From Paenibacillus tundrae (lineage in GTDB: Bacteria > Bacillota > Bacilli > Paenibacillales > Paenibacillaceae), in assembly GCF_030812775.1 (NCBI RefSeq), contig NZ_JAUSTI010000001.1:186001-250000 (forward strand): a DNA stretch of 64,000 nt. The letters run 5' to 3'. The notes under the pieces were generated by a model. That model worked only from the letters and a program-made list of their open reading frames with translations. It searched no databases and had not been told where the DNA came from. This document shows, in pieces, positions 34,233-42,813 of the stretch (positions are counted from its first letter, which is position 1; each line of letters begins with the position of its first letter). A program made the translations under genes and the position numbers.

Positions 34233-34503
34233 TTTTGATCGTAAAGTCTTACGAATTATTGTAAATTACGCGGGACAGCGCCGTCGTATGCCTCGTATGG
34301 ATGAGCTGGAGACCAAGACAGGCAGAAGTAAAGCGCTCATCCAAGAGTCCTTGCAGGAGCTTGAGCGCAGACAATATATTTACTGGGAGAACAAGTCAAC
34401 ACTTGAAGGTATTCAAATATTGCAGGCATGGGAGCAGGTGCCTACACCGATTCATACGCCCAAACCTAAAGCGGATGCCTTGAAATATTTTACGGAATAT
34501 TAA
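34222..34503 (+). CDS. Stand-alone LexA-like winged-helix protein
   Basis: A 93-residue protein. Residues 3-66 have the winged-helix pattern of the LexA DNA-binding domain: FDRKVLRIIVNYAGQRRRMP aligns with the LexA first helix, then MDELETKTGRSKALIQESLQ is the helix-turn-helix, and RRQYIYWENK is the wing. The LexA dimerisation and self-cleavage domain is missing; the tail is Pro/Lys-rich. The start overlaps the preceding mini WYL-like gene, so the two are translationally coupled. With its partner it resembles a wHTH-WYL regulator split in two. Role unproven. Confidence 0.62.
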   Translation: MLNDFDRKVLRIIVNYAGQRRRMPRMDELETKTGRSKALIQESLQELERRQYIYWENKSTLEGIQILQAWEQVPTPIHTPKPKADALKYFTEY

Positions 34504-34525
34504 ACCGGCAAATAAGAGTAATATC

Positions 34526-34562
34526 AAAAACGCCAACCCGTTAACACGGATTAGCGTTTTAT
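34526..34562 (+). terminator. Terminator between converging genes
   Basis: AAAAACGC (34526-34533) pairs with GCGTTTT (34554-34560), with partial inner pairing. It can end transcription from both sides. Confidence 0.7.
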
Positions 34563-34584
34563 ATATCAGATCGATGATCTCAAC

Positions 34585-34821
34585 TTAGAAGCTTGGCAAT
34601 TGGTCGAGATTATTGGAAGGATCGCCATCGGCATCACCACGGATATACATCTCCCCATCCTTGCCCTTGAATACATTGACACCAGCAATTGCGCCAGCCT
34701 GTACTTCTGTCAGTGCCTGTTGATAATCTAACACCCGACCTGTTGAAGTTCGAAAGGCAGTTAGATCCCCATCTCCATTCTTCTGTACGGCGGTGAAGCT
34801 TTCACGAGTTGTCTGATCCAT
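34585..34821 (-). CDS. DUF3892 protein
   Basis: A 78-residue protein. It follows the DUF3892 pattern: NGDGDLTAFRTSTGRVLDYQ, then AGAIAGVNVFKGKDGEMYIR, then NLDQLPSF. Such proteins are small and widespread in Firmicutes, with unknown function. GGAGA lies about nine bases before the ATG on the minus strand. Confidence 0.82.
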   Translation of the reverse strand: MDQTTRESFTAVQKNGDGDLTAFRTSTGRVLDYQQALTEVQAGAIAGVNVFKGKDGEMYIRGDADGDPSNNLDQLPSF

Positions 34822-34932
34822 GTTGTCACACTCTCCTTATCTGAACAAGTAGGATTCTGGTTTCAACCTTATCCTGTCCGGAACAGTAGAAAGTATGCAT
34901 TGGAGATGAGAAGTATAAGCCGTAAGTATTGA

Positions 34933-35376
34933 TTATAATGCTTTTCTCATGCGAACATGCAGAATACCTGCATCGTAAAAGGGTTCATCCGAAATCACTT
35001 CGTATCCTAATTTCTCATAGAACTTCTGAGCCTGACATTGTGCATCCAGTACAGAATACGTTAAGCCTAGTTCACGTGCCCGCTCTTCCATCGCTAACAA
35101 AAGCACGCGTCCATAACCAAATGAACGGTGGGATTGAAGTACAGCGATACGCTGCATTTTGGCGGTATCCTTACTGTAATAGAGAAGACGTCCTGTAGCT
35201 ACCGCTTGTCCATCCGCATACAATAATACATGGTGTGCATCGGGACTAATCACATCATATTGATCAATCTCCAGATCGGCGGGCACCTGTTGTTCGATTA
35301 CAAAAACCTGATTGCGTATCTCCAGAGCTTCTTGGAGCTGTGACTCTGTTGTTATATAACTAATTTCCGCTGCCAA
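34933..35376 (-). CDS. GNAT-family N-acetyltransferase
   Basis: An acetyltransferase of 148 residues if TTG 35376 is used (AAGGA six bases upstream); ATG 35382 is possible but touches the ribosome site. A TTG at 35427 is too early because it lies inside a TATAAT. The fold reads IRNQVFVIEQQVPADLEID, VATGRLLYY, then the acetyl-CoA loop RSFGYGRVLLLAMEERAREL, then AQKFYEKLGYEVI. It resembles the YjcF/ElaA group. Substrate unknown. Confidence 0.88.
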   Translation of the reverse strand: MAAEISYITTESQLQEALEIRNQVFVIEQQVPADLEIDQYDVISPDAHHVLLYADGQAVATGRLLYYSKDTAKMQRIAVLQSHRSFGYGRVLLLAMEERARELGLTYSVLDAQCQAQKFYEKLGYEVISDEPFYDAGILHVRMRKAL

Positions 35377-35482
35377 TTCCATTCCTTCTTTCTGCTCTTG
35401 CGCGACGTGTAAGAATGCATTATACAAAAAAATGCAATTCCTGTATAGTTAAAGTGGAACATAATGGAAAGGGGTGTTACTG

Positions 35483-35596
35483 ATGGGTATGGCAGGGGTT
35501 ATGACCATAACACTCTTGTTATCTGCCGGCATGTTTGCTTTATTATATTACGTCACCAAGAAGGCGTATTCTAAGAAGTGGGATGAAGATGAGTAG
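35483..35596 (+). CDS. 37-residue membrane peptide
   Basis: ATG 35483 follows AAAGGGG by about eight bases. The peptide has one hydrophobic helix (MAGVMTITLLLSAGMFALLYYV) and a charged tail (TKKAYSKKWDEDE). The strong ribosome site and positive/negative tail make it a credible small membrane protein. It is divergent from the acetyltransferase. Unknown function. Confidence 0.55.
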   Translation: MGMAGVMTITLLLSAGMFALLYYVTKKAYSKKWDEDE

Positions 35597-35623
35597 ATGT
35601 GCGCTACAATTATGTGATAGAAC

Positions 35624-35869
35624 TTATGGTAGAACCTCACTGTTTCCCTGTGGAGAATATACATCTTTAATGATCGATTTAGAGTATACATCAAGCCAGA
35701 CAGGGAGGGCTTCAGCCCCACTGGGGCTCTGTAACTGTTGAAATTGTACAGTATGCTCATCCCGTGCCAAACTGCAGCCAGAAGCGACAATCATGACTAG
35801 GGAGGCACCGAGCAGAGCCACTAGTTTGGCAGTAACATACTGTACGTTGCGCAATTGTATGTGTTTCAT
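35624..35869 (-). CDS. Small lipoprotein
   Basis: An 81-residue precursor with a lipoprotein signal: LVALLGASLVMIVASGC (Cys at 32). The mature part is about 50 residues (SLARDEHTVQFQQLQSPSGA). GAGGTGA lies upstream of the ATG at good distance. No family recognised. Confidence 0.6.
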   Translation of the reverse strand: MKHIQLRNVQYVTAKLVALLGASLVMIVASGCSLARDEHTVQFQQLQSPSGAEALPVWLDVYSKSIIKDVYSPQGNSEVLP

Positions 35870-36049
35870 AGAGAATCACCTCATTATTCAATTGGGAATC
35901 ATTCCTTTATTGTTCTCCAATATGCTAGTAATCTAACCACAAAAAAATTGACAATGTACGCGGTTACTTGGTATGATACTGTTACTTGATTTACATTTAT
36001 ATGTACATGATCTGTTAGCTCAGCTGGGACTAATGAGTTAATAGCCATA

Positions 36050-36078
36050 TTGAAATATTTTTTATCAGTGGATATAAT
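36050..36078 (+). promoter_or_regulatory. Promoter of the tRNA-Val gene
   Basis: TTGAAA (36050-36055), 17 bases, TATAAT (36073-36078), ending 11 bases before the tRNA. A further promoter-like pair TTGACA/TATGAT with an 18-base spacer lies at 35948-35977. Confidence 0.75.
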
Positions 36079-36089
36079 ACAATTATTGA

Positions 36090-36161
36090 AGGGCGATAGC
36101 TCAGCGGGAGAGCATTATCTTGACAGGGTAAGGGTCGTGGGTTCGATCCCCACTCGTCCTA
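36090..36161 (+). tRNA. tRNA-Val (anticodon GAC)
   Basis: A 72-base cloverleaf: acceptor AGGGCGA/TCGTCCT (one G-U), D arm GCTC-AGCGGGA-GAGC, anticodon arm TTATC-TTGACAG-GGTAA with anticodon GAC, five-base variable loop, T arm GTGGG-TTCGATC-CCCAC, discriminator A 36161. CCA is not encoded. The A1-U72 pair and AU-rich anticodon stem are unusual for tRNA-Val. A fragment resembling another tRNA D arm (TTAGCTCAGCTGGGA) lies at 36015-36029. Confidence 0.88.
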
Positions 36162-36253
36162 TATACATGAGATCAATGAACAGTCAACTATGGCTGTTCA
36201 TTGATTTTTTTGCATTATTATACGTTAAAATATCCCTATACATATATAAGAAG

Positions 36254-36463
36254 ATGAACACAATACGCTCTTTCACTTTCAATAAAAAGAAACTTCCAGA
36301 GATTATTGGTTTAACAATTTTGTTGGGTATTCTGATTTATGGAATACTAAATATTCCATCGCATCAAACAATAGGAAATGGGATAGGCTGTTTTCTCGAA
36401 TCATTGTCTAATAGCTTAAGCAACATAGTACCAGTACCTGACTTCTCAAATACAGCCCCTTAG
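36254..36463 (+). CDS. Possible small membrane protein after tRNA-Val
   Basis: A 69-residue frame from ATG 36254 with one hydrophobic segment (IIGLTILLGILIYGILNI) and a Ser/Asn-rich tail. The ribosome site is poor (AAGAAG, too close). A terminator hairpin includes its stop codon, which hints at a real transcript, but coding status is doubtful. Confidence 0.3.
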   Translation: MNTIRSFTFNKKKLPEIIGLTILLGILIYGILNIPSHQTIGNGIGCFLESLSNSLSNIVPVPDFSNTAP

Positions 36464-36475
36464 AGGGCTTTTTTT
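36454..36475 (+). terminator. Terminator after the tRNA-Val transcript
   Basis: AGCCC (36454-36458) pairs with GGGCT (36465-36469), then seven Ts. Confidence 0.65.
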
Positions 36476-36539
36476 ATTTTTAACCTCTTACACGAAGGTG
36501 AAAAATAGTTTTGGGGACGAATTGGGGACACCTCGTATT

Positions 36540-37217
36540 TTATTTTTTAGTCAGCTCCAAGTCTTCAACCCACTCGCCCTCATTCCAAATCTCAGGATTA
36601 TCAATAACCAGGTCTTCTCCACGTACTACGGAATCATAGCTATCCTTCCCGCTAGTATACCAATCCACAATAACTAAATTTCCGCGTGAGTTCTGGATGA
36701 GAAATTCAGTAGGCTCAGCAAAACTGCCCACATCCTTCATGACCTCAGCGTCTATTTTCAGATATAGAAAGTCATCTTCGACATGAAATTCTGTTTTCTC
36801 AACACTCGTTTTAAGACCTGTTACTGTATTATCCATAAGGTTATTCTTGAGAAATAATTCATGCTGGGAAGCAATTTTCGTTTGCATATATTGTTTTAAG
36901 TTGTCATTGTCAAAATAAGTGTTCACATCAAAATCCGAGCCATTCCAAACGGCTTTGTAATACGCTGTCAGAGCAGATACACACATGGCATAAGCTGATT
37001 CGAAATCCCGCACAGACAGAATACTTTGATCCAATGCTATGAACGCGGATGGTGTATTCGAGGTGTTCTCGGGGATCGTAGTCGTTAGATTCTCTGAATG
37101 TATAACATCTTGCTGAACATCTGTAACAGAGCGGATTAACTCTTCGTTATCCTCATTAACATTCGTACATGCACTAAGCACGATCAACAGAAAAAATAAC
37201 AAGTAAACCTGCTTCAC
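36540..37217 (-). CDS. Lipoprotein of unknown function
   Basis: A 225-residue precursor. The signal MKQVYLLFFLLIVLSAC ends in a lipobox with Cys17. The linker is Asn/Thr/Ser-rich. The mature domain includes an alpha segment (FESAYAMCVSALTAYYKAVW) and a C-terminal alpha/beta part (VDWYTSGKDSYDSVVRGEDL) that recalls secreted NTF2-like folds; this is only a resemblance. GTG 37217 is preceded by GGGGGAG. It is divergent from the M1-like gene. Confidence 0.7.
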   Translation of the reverse strand: MKQVYLLFFLLIVLSACTNVNEDNEELIRSVTDVQQDVIHSENLTTTIPENTSNTPSAFIALDQSILSVRDFESAYAMCVSALTAYYKAVWNGSDFDVNTYFDNDNLKQYMQTKIASQHELFLKNNLMDNTVTGLKTSVEKTEFHVEDDFLYLKIDAEVMKDVGSFAEPTEFLIQNSRGNLVIVDWYTSGKDSYDSVVRGEDLVIDNPEIWNEGEWVEDLELTKK

Positions 37218-37459
37218 CTACTTCTCCCCCAAACATCGATCACTTGTAAAATGGCGTATTTATTCCATATTATGTAGTCCTATAAATGCTGTCAAATCTG
37301 TTACCAACAAATGGGGCTTCCTAACTTTGATCAATATACTTCTCTTTTAAACGAAACACAGTCTTTTTTTAAACCAAAATTAAAGAAAACACAAATGCAA
37401 CATAAGGTTCTTCTTCTAAACTTAAATCAACATTCAACATAACGTAGAGGAGAGAACAT

Positions 37460-39682
37460 ATGAAACATTCTAGATCATTCAAGTCCAAGTTTGTCAAAAC
37501 CGGGATCACAGGTGCACTTGCCCTCATGTTTGCAGCTTATTCACTTGTGAACACGGATTATGCTATTGCACAATCGGTAACTGCAACGAATCCAACCACA
37601 GGGTTAACGCAAACGATCCAAGACAATGATAAGCAGCAGGCATCCATTCAATACCACATTCAAGCTAAACTGAATGAGAAGGACATGACCTTGGAGGGTA
37701 CTGAGCGAATTACGTATCTCAACACAAGTAAGGATACATTGGGGCAATTAGTTCTTCATACATATGCGGATGCGAATCGCTCAGCATCCACACAGGCAGA
37801 TACGTTTGAACAGTCTAATGAGCAGATCAGTCAGAATAGTAAGGATAAAACACCGCAGGATTTTCTCGGGGGAATCGACATCAAGCAAGTGGCACTGGCG
37901 GGAGGTCAAGCTCTGGATTATAAAAATGAAAATCAGGCGTTAACAGTGCAATTGCCAGATCCGATCCAACCAGGGGCATCCGTATCCCTACAAATTGATT
38001 TTCACTTGAACATACCGTATGGATTGCAACGAATATCCTATTACAAGGATATCATCAATGGAGCACATTGGTTCCCTGTCATGTCAGTCTATGATGAAGG
38101 TAAACAAGTATGGAATACAGCACCATATAGCCGCACTTTCGAAAGCGATTATTACACCTCATCCGATTTTGACGTGCAACTGAGCGTGCCAGAGGATTAT
38201 GAGGTAGCAATGCCTGGTGTCATGACAACAAGGGAGGATGCAGAGCAAGGCCGAAAAATCATATCCGCTCAGGCGAACAATACGCGGGAATTCGTTTTGT
38301 TTGCCAGCCCGAATTACACAGTGGCCAGCGTTACCCGCAATGATCTGACGGTTGAATATTATTATTTGGACAACGAGCCCGGTAAGAAAGAAATTGCTGA
38401 ACAATATATTGATCAGGCGTTCCAAGCCATGGATTTCTTTGGTAAGAAGTATGGGCAGTATCCTTATCCAGAATTCCGAATTGTTGAATCGTATGTGGAG
38501 AATGTAGCTGTGGAGTATTCAAGACTGATTCAGATGGGACAGATGTCAACGGACTCTTTGCCAGAGAAAGACACCACATTCATACACGAAATCGCGCATC
38601 AGTGGTTTCATGCCTTAATTGGTAATGATTCAGAGAACGAGTCGTTCTTAGATGAGGCATTTGCTGACTTTTCAATGGTATATTTTCAAGAGAAGCAGGG
38701 AGATAACCTCAATGGCTTTAACGCTTTACGTTTCGATAGTGAACCTGTAGACTTAGCGATCGCTTCAACGAATGAAGAGGCGGGAGACATGGCAGGACTG
38801 CTGTACTATCAGAAAGGACGACAAGCCATCTACCAGCTATATCGCTCTGTTGGCGAAGAGAAATTCGATGCTTTTATGCAAGCCTATTTCAAGCGGTATG
38901 TCCACCAGAATGCGACGATTACTGGTCTACTTCAGACCATCGAAGATGTGTTAGGACATGAACAGCGCAAGGAGATGGAAACTGCCTTATTACAGCCTAA
39001 TTTTGTGTTAAAGCCTGAATACCAGTTATCGCTTGAAGAGAGAACCGCCTATTTTCATGATATTTTTCAATTGCAATATCAACAATCCTTAGATCTGGTT
39101 TCCGATCTTCCTGTTGAAGTGATGAATCGTCTGATGGCCAAGGTTCTTCAGGATGAGCTATTAACTATTGTCCTCAGTGATCAGCTAAGTAAACAAGCGG
39201 ATAAGCAGCAAGAGGCGATAATGGGTCAATTAACGGCTTTTTTCAATACAAGTGGTGTGAAATATGATGTAGTGAAAGACCGCGGGGATTTGAAGCAAAA
39301 GATGAAGAGTGAGATATCAACAAGCAACTTGATTGTCTTTGGTAACGCGAAGAACAATGGATTCGTGCAAGCATTGAAACCCAGCATTATGGATCGAGCG
39401 AAGCAGATTGGTTTTGCTTGGAAAAATACGATGGAACAGCCTCATGCCTCAGGAGCATATATCATTAAACATCCGTATAACCAGAATCGGTTGATGCTGC
39501 ATTATTTCTGGAATGAGGATCATCTGAGTGAAGAGGCCGCCCAAGCTTACCTGTTACAAATGCAGAACACCATTGGATTTACTAACGACTATTATCAGTA
39601 CTATGTGATGGATGAGAAAGGTAAAGAGATGGCTGTCAAAAAAGTGAAAAATCCAATTGCGCACTACTTCTCTGAGGAATAA
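37460..39682 (+). CDS. Secreted M1-like zinc metallopeptidase
   Basis: A 740-residue secreted protein. The signal peptide spans residues 1-38 (TGITGALALMFAAYSLVNTD ... AIA). The N-terminal beta domain (about 50-270) resembles the M1 saddle. The catalytic zinc site HExxH-18-E is intact: H376, E377, H380, then E399 in ESFLDEAFADF. A Tyr-rich helical C-terminal domain follows. M1 enzymes are mostly aminopeptidases, but this one has VENVAVEY rather than GAMEN, so its cleavage type is unsure. AGAGGAGAG precedes the ATG. Confidence 0.88.
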   Translation: MKHSRSFKSKFVKTGITGALALMFAAYSLVNTDYAIAQSVTATNPTTGLTQTIQDNDKQQASIQYHIQAKLNEKDMTLEGTERITYLNTSKDTLGQLVLHTYADANRSASTQADTFEQSNEQISQNSKDKTPQDFLGGIDIKQVALAGGQALDYKNENQALTVQLPDPIQPGASVSLQIDFHLNIPYGLQRISYYKDIINGAHWFPVMSVYDEGKQVWNTAPYSRTFESDYYTSSDFDVQLSVPEDYEVAMPGVMTTREDAEQGRKIISAQANNTREFVLFASPNYTVASVTRNDLTVEYYYLDNEPGKKEIAEQYIDQAFQAMDFFGKKYGQYPYPEFRIVESYVENVAVEYSRLIQMGQMSTDSLPEKDTTFIHEIAHQWFHALIGNDSENESFLDEAFADFSMVYFQEKQGDNLNGFNALRFDSEPVDLAIASTNEEAGDMAGLLYYQKGRQAIYQLYRSVGEEKFDAFMQAYFKRYVHQNATITGLLQTIEDVLGHEQRKEMETALLQPNFVLKPEYQLSLEERTAYFHDIFQLQYQQSLDLVSDLPVEVMNRLMAKVLQDELLTIVLSDQLSKQADKQQEAIMGQLTAFFNTSGVKYDVVKDRGDLKQKMKSEISTSNLIVFGNAKNNGFVQALKPSIMDRAKQIGFAWKNTMEQPHASGAYIIKHPYNQNRLMLHYFWNEDHLSEEAAQAYLLQMQNTIGFTNDYYQYYVMDEKGKEMAVKKVKNPIAHYFSEE

Positions 39683-39783
39683 TCCTGAAATTTTGATTAA
39701 TGACCTTAAATTGGCACCAAACTGGGCGAACCCCCATATGATGCACTACATCAGTAAGCACTTGGGGAAATGGGGAATCCAGG

Positions 39784-39984
39784 ATGGCAAAAGCAAAAGG
39801 CAAAAAGACGGCTGCATTAAAGAGTGACAAAGTGCGTGTATCCATGAAATTGGTTACATCGGATGTATGTGAGCGCTGTAAAACGCCCTGTAGCCGGGGC
39901 ATGAATTATGCAGCCAGAATGCGGGCGGATGGAGCAATCGGTAAAGGTGTACCTTGCATTTTGACCCGTCATACGTCATCTTGA
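39784..39984 (+). CDS. Small Cys-containing basic protein
   Basis: A 66-residue protein with a Lys-rich N-terminus (MAKAKGKKTAALKSDKVRVS) and three clustered cysteines in DVCERCKTPCSRG plus Cys58, a possible metal-binding knuckle. GGGGAA lies about eight bases before the ATG. No family recognised; the clean composition and ribosome site support a gene. Confidence 0.6.
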   Translation: MAKAKGKKTAALKSDKVRVSMKLVTSDVCERCKTPCSRGMNYAARMRADGAIGKGVPCILTRHTSS

Positions 39985-40056
39985 TCCCAATAGATGGAAA
40001 TAACAAGCGATATGTAACAGATGCATATAATAGCGCATTTATAAGAAACCTATTAT

Positions 40057-40089
40057 AGAAGCATTTCCTTTTAGGAAGTGCTTCTTTTT
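40057..40089 (+). terminator. Terminator before the stalk-domain gene
   Basis: AGAAGCA (40057-40063) pairs with TGCTTCT (40079-40085), inner TTCC/GGAA, then TTTTT. Confidence 0.82.
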
Positions 40090-40215
40090 GGACGTTCCAA
40101 GGCGTGGAAAAAATTCTGGATAAAAAATGAAAAATGATGAAAAACAGCGCAACTTTGTGGCTGAATCTAGAGTATAAATGTACAACACCTAGCAGCGGGG
40201 AGGGAATATGACGGG

Positions 40216-40770
40216 ATGAAATGGAAGAGAGTTTTGCTGTGTGTCACGGTTTTTTCCTTGCTCGGCGGATCCTTATTATTTGCGGATTCCGTGAACGAGA
40301 AAATTCGAGTTCTAATAAATGGCAAGGAAGCAGCTGATGGCGGTTATTTAATTGATGGAACGACATATGTACCTGTTAGAGAAGCTGGCGGTATCGCCAG
40401 ATGGGATAGCAACAACAAGCGAGTCACGGTGATCAAGCCGAATGTACATATTTTTCTGTTCAAAGGGGACACTGTGTTTGGTAACGTCAACGTAGGCAAA
40501 CTGAAATTCAACGTGTTCTCTCAAGTGGACAGTCTAACAGCAGATGTGGCTGCCGTTAAAGTAACCATTACGAATCCAAATGGTCAAGTGAAAGATATTC
40601 AATCACAGGAGCTTACAACGCAGAAAGATAACTTCTGGTTCCGTACCTATGATTTTACGTATGATTTCAACCGTGCTGGTAAATACCAAGTTGGATTTCA
40701 TATTAAAGAAAATGCAAACAGTAACTACGTTCTGGTAGCGGAGAAAATCATTACCGCTCTGAACAATTGA
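40216..40770 (+). CDS. Secreted stalk-domain protein
   Basis: A 184-residue secreted protein. Residues 1-24 are a signal peptide (RVLLCVTVFSLLGGSLLFA). Residues 30-75 are a copper-amine-oxidase-type stalk domain (VLINGKEAADGGYLIDGTTY then VPVREAGGIARWD). The rest is an Ig-like beta domain (ADVAAVKVTITNPNGQVKDI ... GKYQVGFHIKENAN). It resembles the two prophage proteins with this domain, although their sequences differ. GGGAGGG lies 12 bases before the ATG. Extracytoplasmic; function unknown. Confidence 0.78.
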   Translation: MKWKRVLLCVTVFSLLGGSLLFADSVNEKIRVLINGKEAADGGYLIDGTTYVPVREAGGIARWDSNNKRVTVIKPNVHIFLFKGDTVFGNVNVGKLKFNVFSQVDSLTADVAAVKVTITNPNGQVKDIQSQELTTQKDNFWFRTYDFTYDFNRAGKYQVGFHIKENANSNYVLVAEKIITALNN

Positions 40771-40867
40771 ACCCAAAATAACCTAACTGGGTAAATTGAC
40801 CTGGATTCATGAACATGTTACGATATGCAGGGTTACACTATTACTATTTACAAAGCGAGGTATTTCA

Positions 40868-41185
40868 ATGAGCGATCACACACATGAACACGGCGATGGC
40901 TGCGGATGCGGTCACGACCATGACCACGACCACGAGCATGAAGAAGTTCTTCTGACACTAACAGACGAGAACGGAAACGACGTGGAGATGGTTTTGGTGG
41001 AGACGTTTGACGTGGAGAACCATGTTTATGCGCTCCTGCTGGAACGTAATAATCCTGAAGCTGACGGCATCATTCTGCGTATGGAAGAAGAAGACGAAGA
41101 AATGGTGCTCTACAATATTGAAGACGAAGCCGAGTGGGGCCGTGTTGAAGCGGCGTACAACGAACTCGTTGCTAGCCAAGAATAG
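40868..41185 (+). CDS. DUF1292 protein with His-rich N-terminus
   Basis: A 105-residue acidic protein. ATG 40868 follows GCGAGG. Residues 4-25 are a His/Asp/Gly/Cys-rich stretch (THEHGDGCGCGHDHDHDHE) that should bind metal ions. The remainder matches DUF1292 (LTDENGNDVEMVLVETFDVE, then YALLLERN, then EEMVLYNIEDEAEWGRVE), as in B. subtilis YrzB. A terminator follows. Confidence 0.85.
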   Translation: MSDHTHEHGDGCGCGHDHDHDHEHEEVLLTLTDENGNDVEMVLVETFDVENHVYALLLERNNPEADGIILRMEEEDEEMVLYNIEDEAEWGRVEAAYNELVASQE

Positions 41186-41206
41186 TCATTCTTTCGGAAT
41201 AACAAC

Positions 41207-41234
41207 AAGACCCCTTGATATCAAGGGGTCTTTT
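41207..41234 (+). terminator. Perfect palindromic terminator
   Basis: AAGACCCCTTGAT pairs with ATCAAGGGGTCTT over 41207-41232, followed by TT and a GTTTTG. Confidence 0.9.
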
Positions 41235-41253
41235 GTTTTGTTTGTTCTTTTGC

Positions 41254-41286
41254 ACAAAAAAAGAACCAGGCGGGAATGCCTGGCTC
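41254..41286 (-). terminator. Leftward terminator of the decarboxylase gene
   Basis: CCAGGC (41266-41271) pairs with GCCTGG (41278-41283); on the minus strand the stem is followed by seven Ts. Confidence 0.85.
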
Positions 41287-41325
41287 TTGGTCTAATGCAT
41301 TTATATATGACTGCAGCAAGATCTT

Positions 41326-42813
41326 CTAGAAGATCGCATCTGCTTCCACGATTACTTTTACATTCGTCACGCTTCGGTCTTCAGGGCCTTTAACGGGCAA
41401 TCCAACTTCAACATGGTCGATAATGTAGTCAATATTCTCTTGAGTAATGACCTCACCTGGAAGTAGAATTGGAATGCCTGGCGGGTATACATAGATAAAC
41501 TCCGAGATAATACGTCCTGCGGATTCTCTGAAAGGAATGACTTCCGTATCTCCGTAGAAAGCATCACGCGGCGTGAGCATTAATTGCGGAATATCCGGAA
41601 CCTTAACGACCAATTCGTGAGCCGGGTTAACCTGATAATAGGTTCTGGACAGATCCTGCAAGGCATTCAGTAAGATTCCTACAGAATCATCCGTATCACC
41701 TGGCGTCACAAGGCACAGAATATTATACATATCACTAAGCTCGACCTCAATGTTGTAATGTTCACGTAGCCAGTTTTCCGTTTCATAACCTGTGATACCT
41801 AAGTGGCGAACATGAATCGTGACTTTGGTTGGGTCATAATTAAACGTGGCCTCCGTCCCAAGCAGTTCTTTACCGAAGCAATACAATCCATCGATATCAT
41901 TAATGGTTCGTCTTGCGAATTCAGCCAAGTCAATTGCTTTCTGTGCAATCTCATGACCATGCAGAGCCAGATTGCGTCTCGATGTATCGAGTGAAGCAAG
42001 CAAAATGTATGAAGTTGATGTCGATGTGAGCAGGCTCAGGATCGTCTGTACACGCTGTGGATTCACGAATCCATTCTTCGTATTCAGATTGAGCACGGAA
42101 CTCTGTGTCATGGAGCCACCGAGCTTGTGAACACTTGTTGCAGCCATATCGGCTCCTGCTGCCATAGCAGACAGAGGAAGATCCTCATGGAAATGAATAA
42201 GCACGCCATGTGCCTCGTCCACAAGGACAGGAACCTGATAGCTGTGTGCCAGCTCAACGATTGATTTTAGATCCGTACATACGCCGTAGTAGGTTGGATT
42301 AATGACGAGTAACGCCTTAGCATCCGGATGGCGCTCAAGAGCGCGACGTATGGATTGAATCGTTACTCCGTGATCGATGCCAAGATTCACATCTTGTGCA
42401 GGAGAAACGAAGACAGGTTTCGCACCTGAGAAAATGATGGCAGACAGTACCGATTTGTGCACATTGCGGGGCACAATAATTTTGTCGCCAGGTCCGCAGA
42501 CCGATAGAATCATCGTCATAATCGCACTGCTTGTACCTTGAACACTAAAATAGGTATAATCTGCTCCGAAGGCATCGGCAGCCAGCATCTGAGCTTCCTG
42601 GATCACACCTGTCGGCTGATGCAGGTCATCCAGTGGTGCGATGTTAATTAAATCTATGGAGAAGGCATTATCGCCAATAAATTCACGGAATTCGGTATCC
42701 GCTCCCAATCCTTTTTTATGTCCCGGAATATGAAACTGTACCGGATTGAGTGCCGCATGATTTTTTAAAGCGGTAAACAGCGGCGTACGGTGGTGATTCA
42801 TCAGTGCTGTCAC
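41326..42813 (-). CDS. speA: Orn/Lys/Arg decarboxylase family protein (SpeA-like)
   Basis: A 495-residue PLP enzyme of the fold-I Orn/Lys/Arg decarboxylase family. Cofactor residues: D199-E-A-H (PVLVDEAHGVLIHF) and the PLP lysine K230 in ATSVHKLGGSMTQSS. The N-terminus reads FHIPGHKKGLGAD. The size matches Bacillus SpeA, the biosynthetic arginine decarboxylase that makes agmatine for polyamines; lysine decarboxylation cannot be excluded from sequence. GTG 42813 is preceded by AGGAAGG at short distance; ATG 42801 is an alternative. It has a leftward terminator. Confidence 0.85.
   Translation of the reverse strand: MTALMNHHRTPLFTALKNHAALNPVQFHIPGHKKGLGADTEFREFIGDNAFSIDLINIAPLDDLHQPTGVIQEAQMLAADAFGADYTYFSVQGTSSAIMTMILSVCGPGDKIIVPRNVHKSVLSAIIFSGAKPVFVSPAQDVNLGIDHGVTIQSIRRALERHPDAKALLVINPTYYGVCTDLKSIVELAHSYQVPVLVDEAHGVLIHFHEDLPLSAMAAGADMAATSVHKLGGSMTQSSVLNLNTKNGFVNPQRVQTILSLLTSTSTSYILLASLDTSRRNLALHGHEIAQKAIDLAEFARRTINDIDGLYCFGKELLGTEATFNYDPTKVTIHVRHLGITGYETENWLREHYNIEVELSDMYNILCLVTPGDTDDSVGILLNALQDLSRTYYQVNPAHELVVKVPDIPQLMLTPRDAFYGDTEVIPFRESAGRIISEFIYVYPPGIPILLPGEVITQENIDYIIDHVEVGLPVKGPEDRSVTNVKVIVEADAIF

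Noticed and set aside
36050..36253. Longer version of the 36254 frame, starting upstream of tRNA-Val
   Set aside because: It would translate through the tRNA gene; only the part after ATG 36254 is worth listing.
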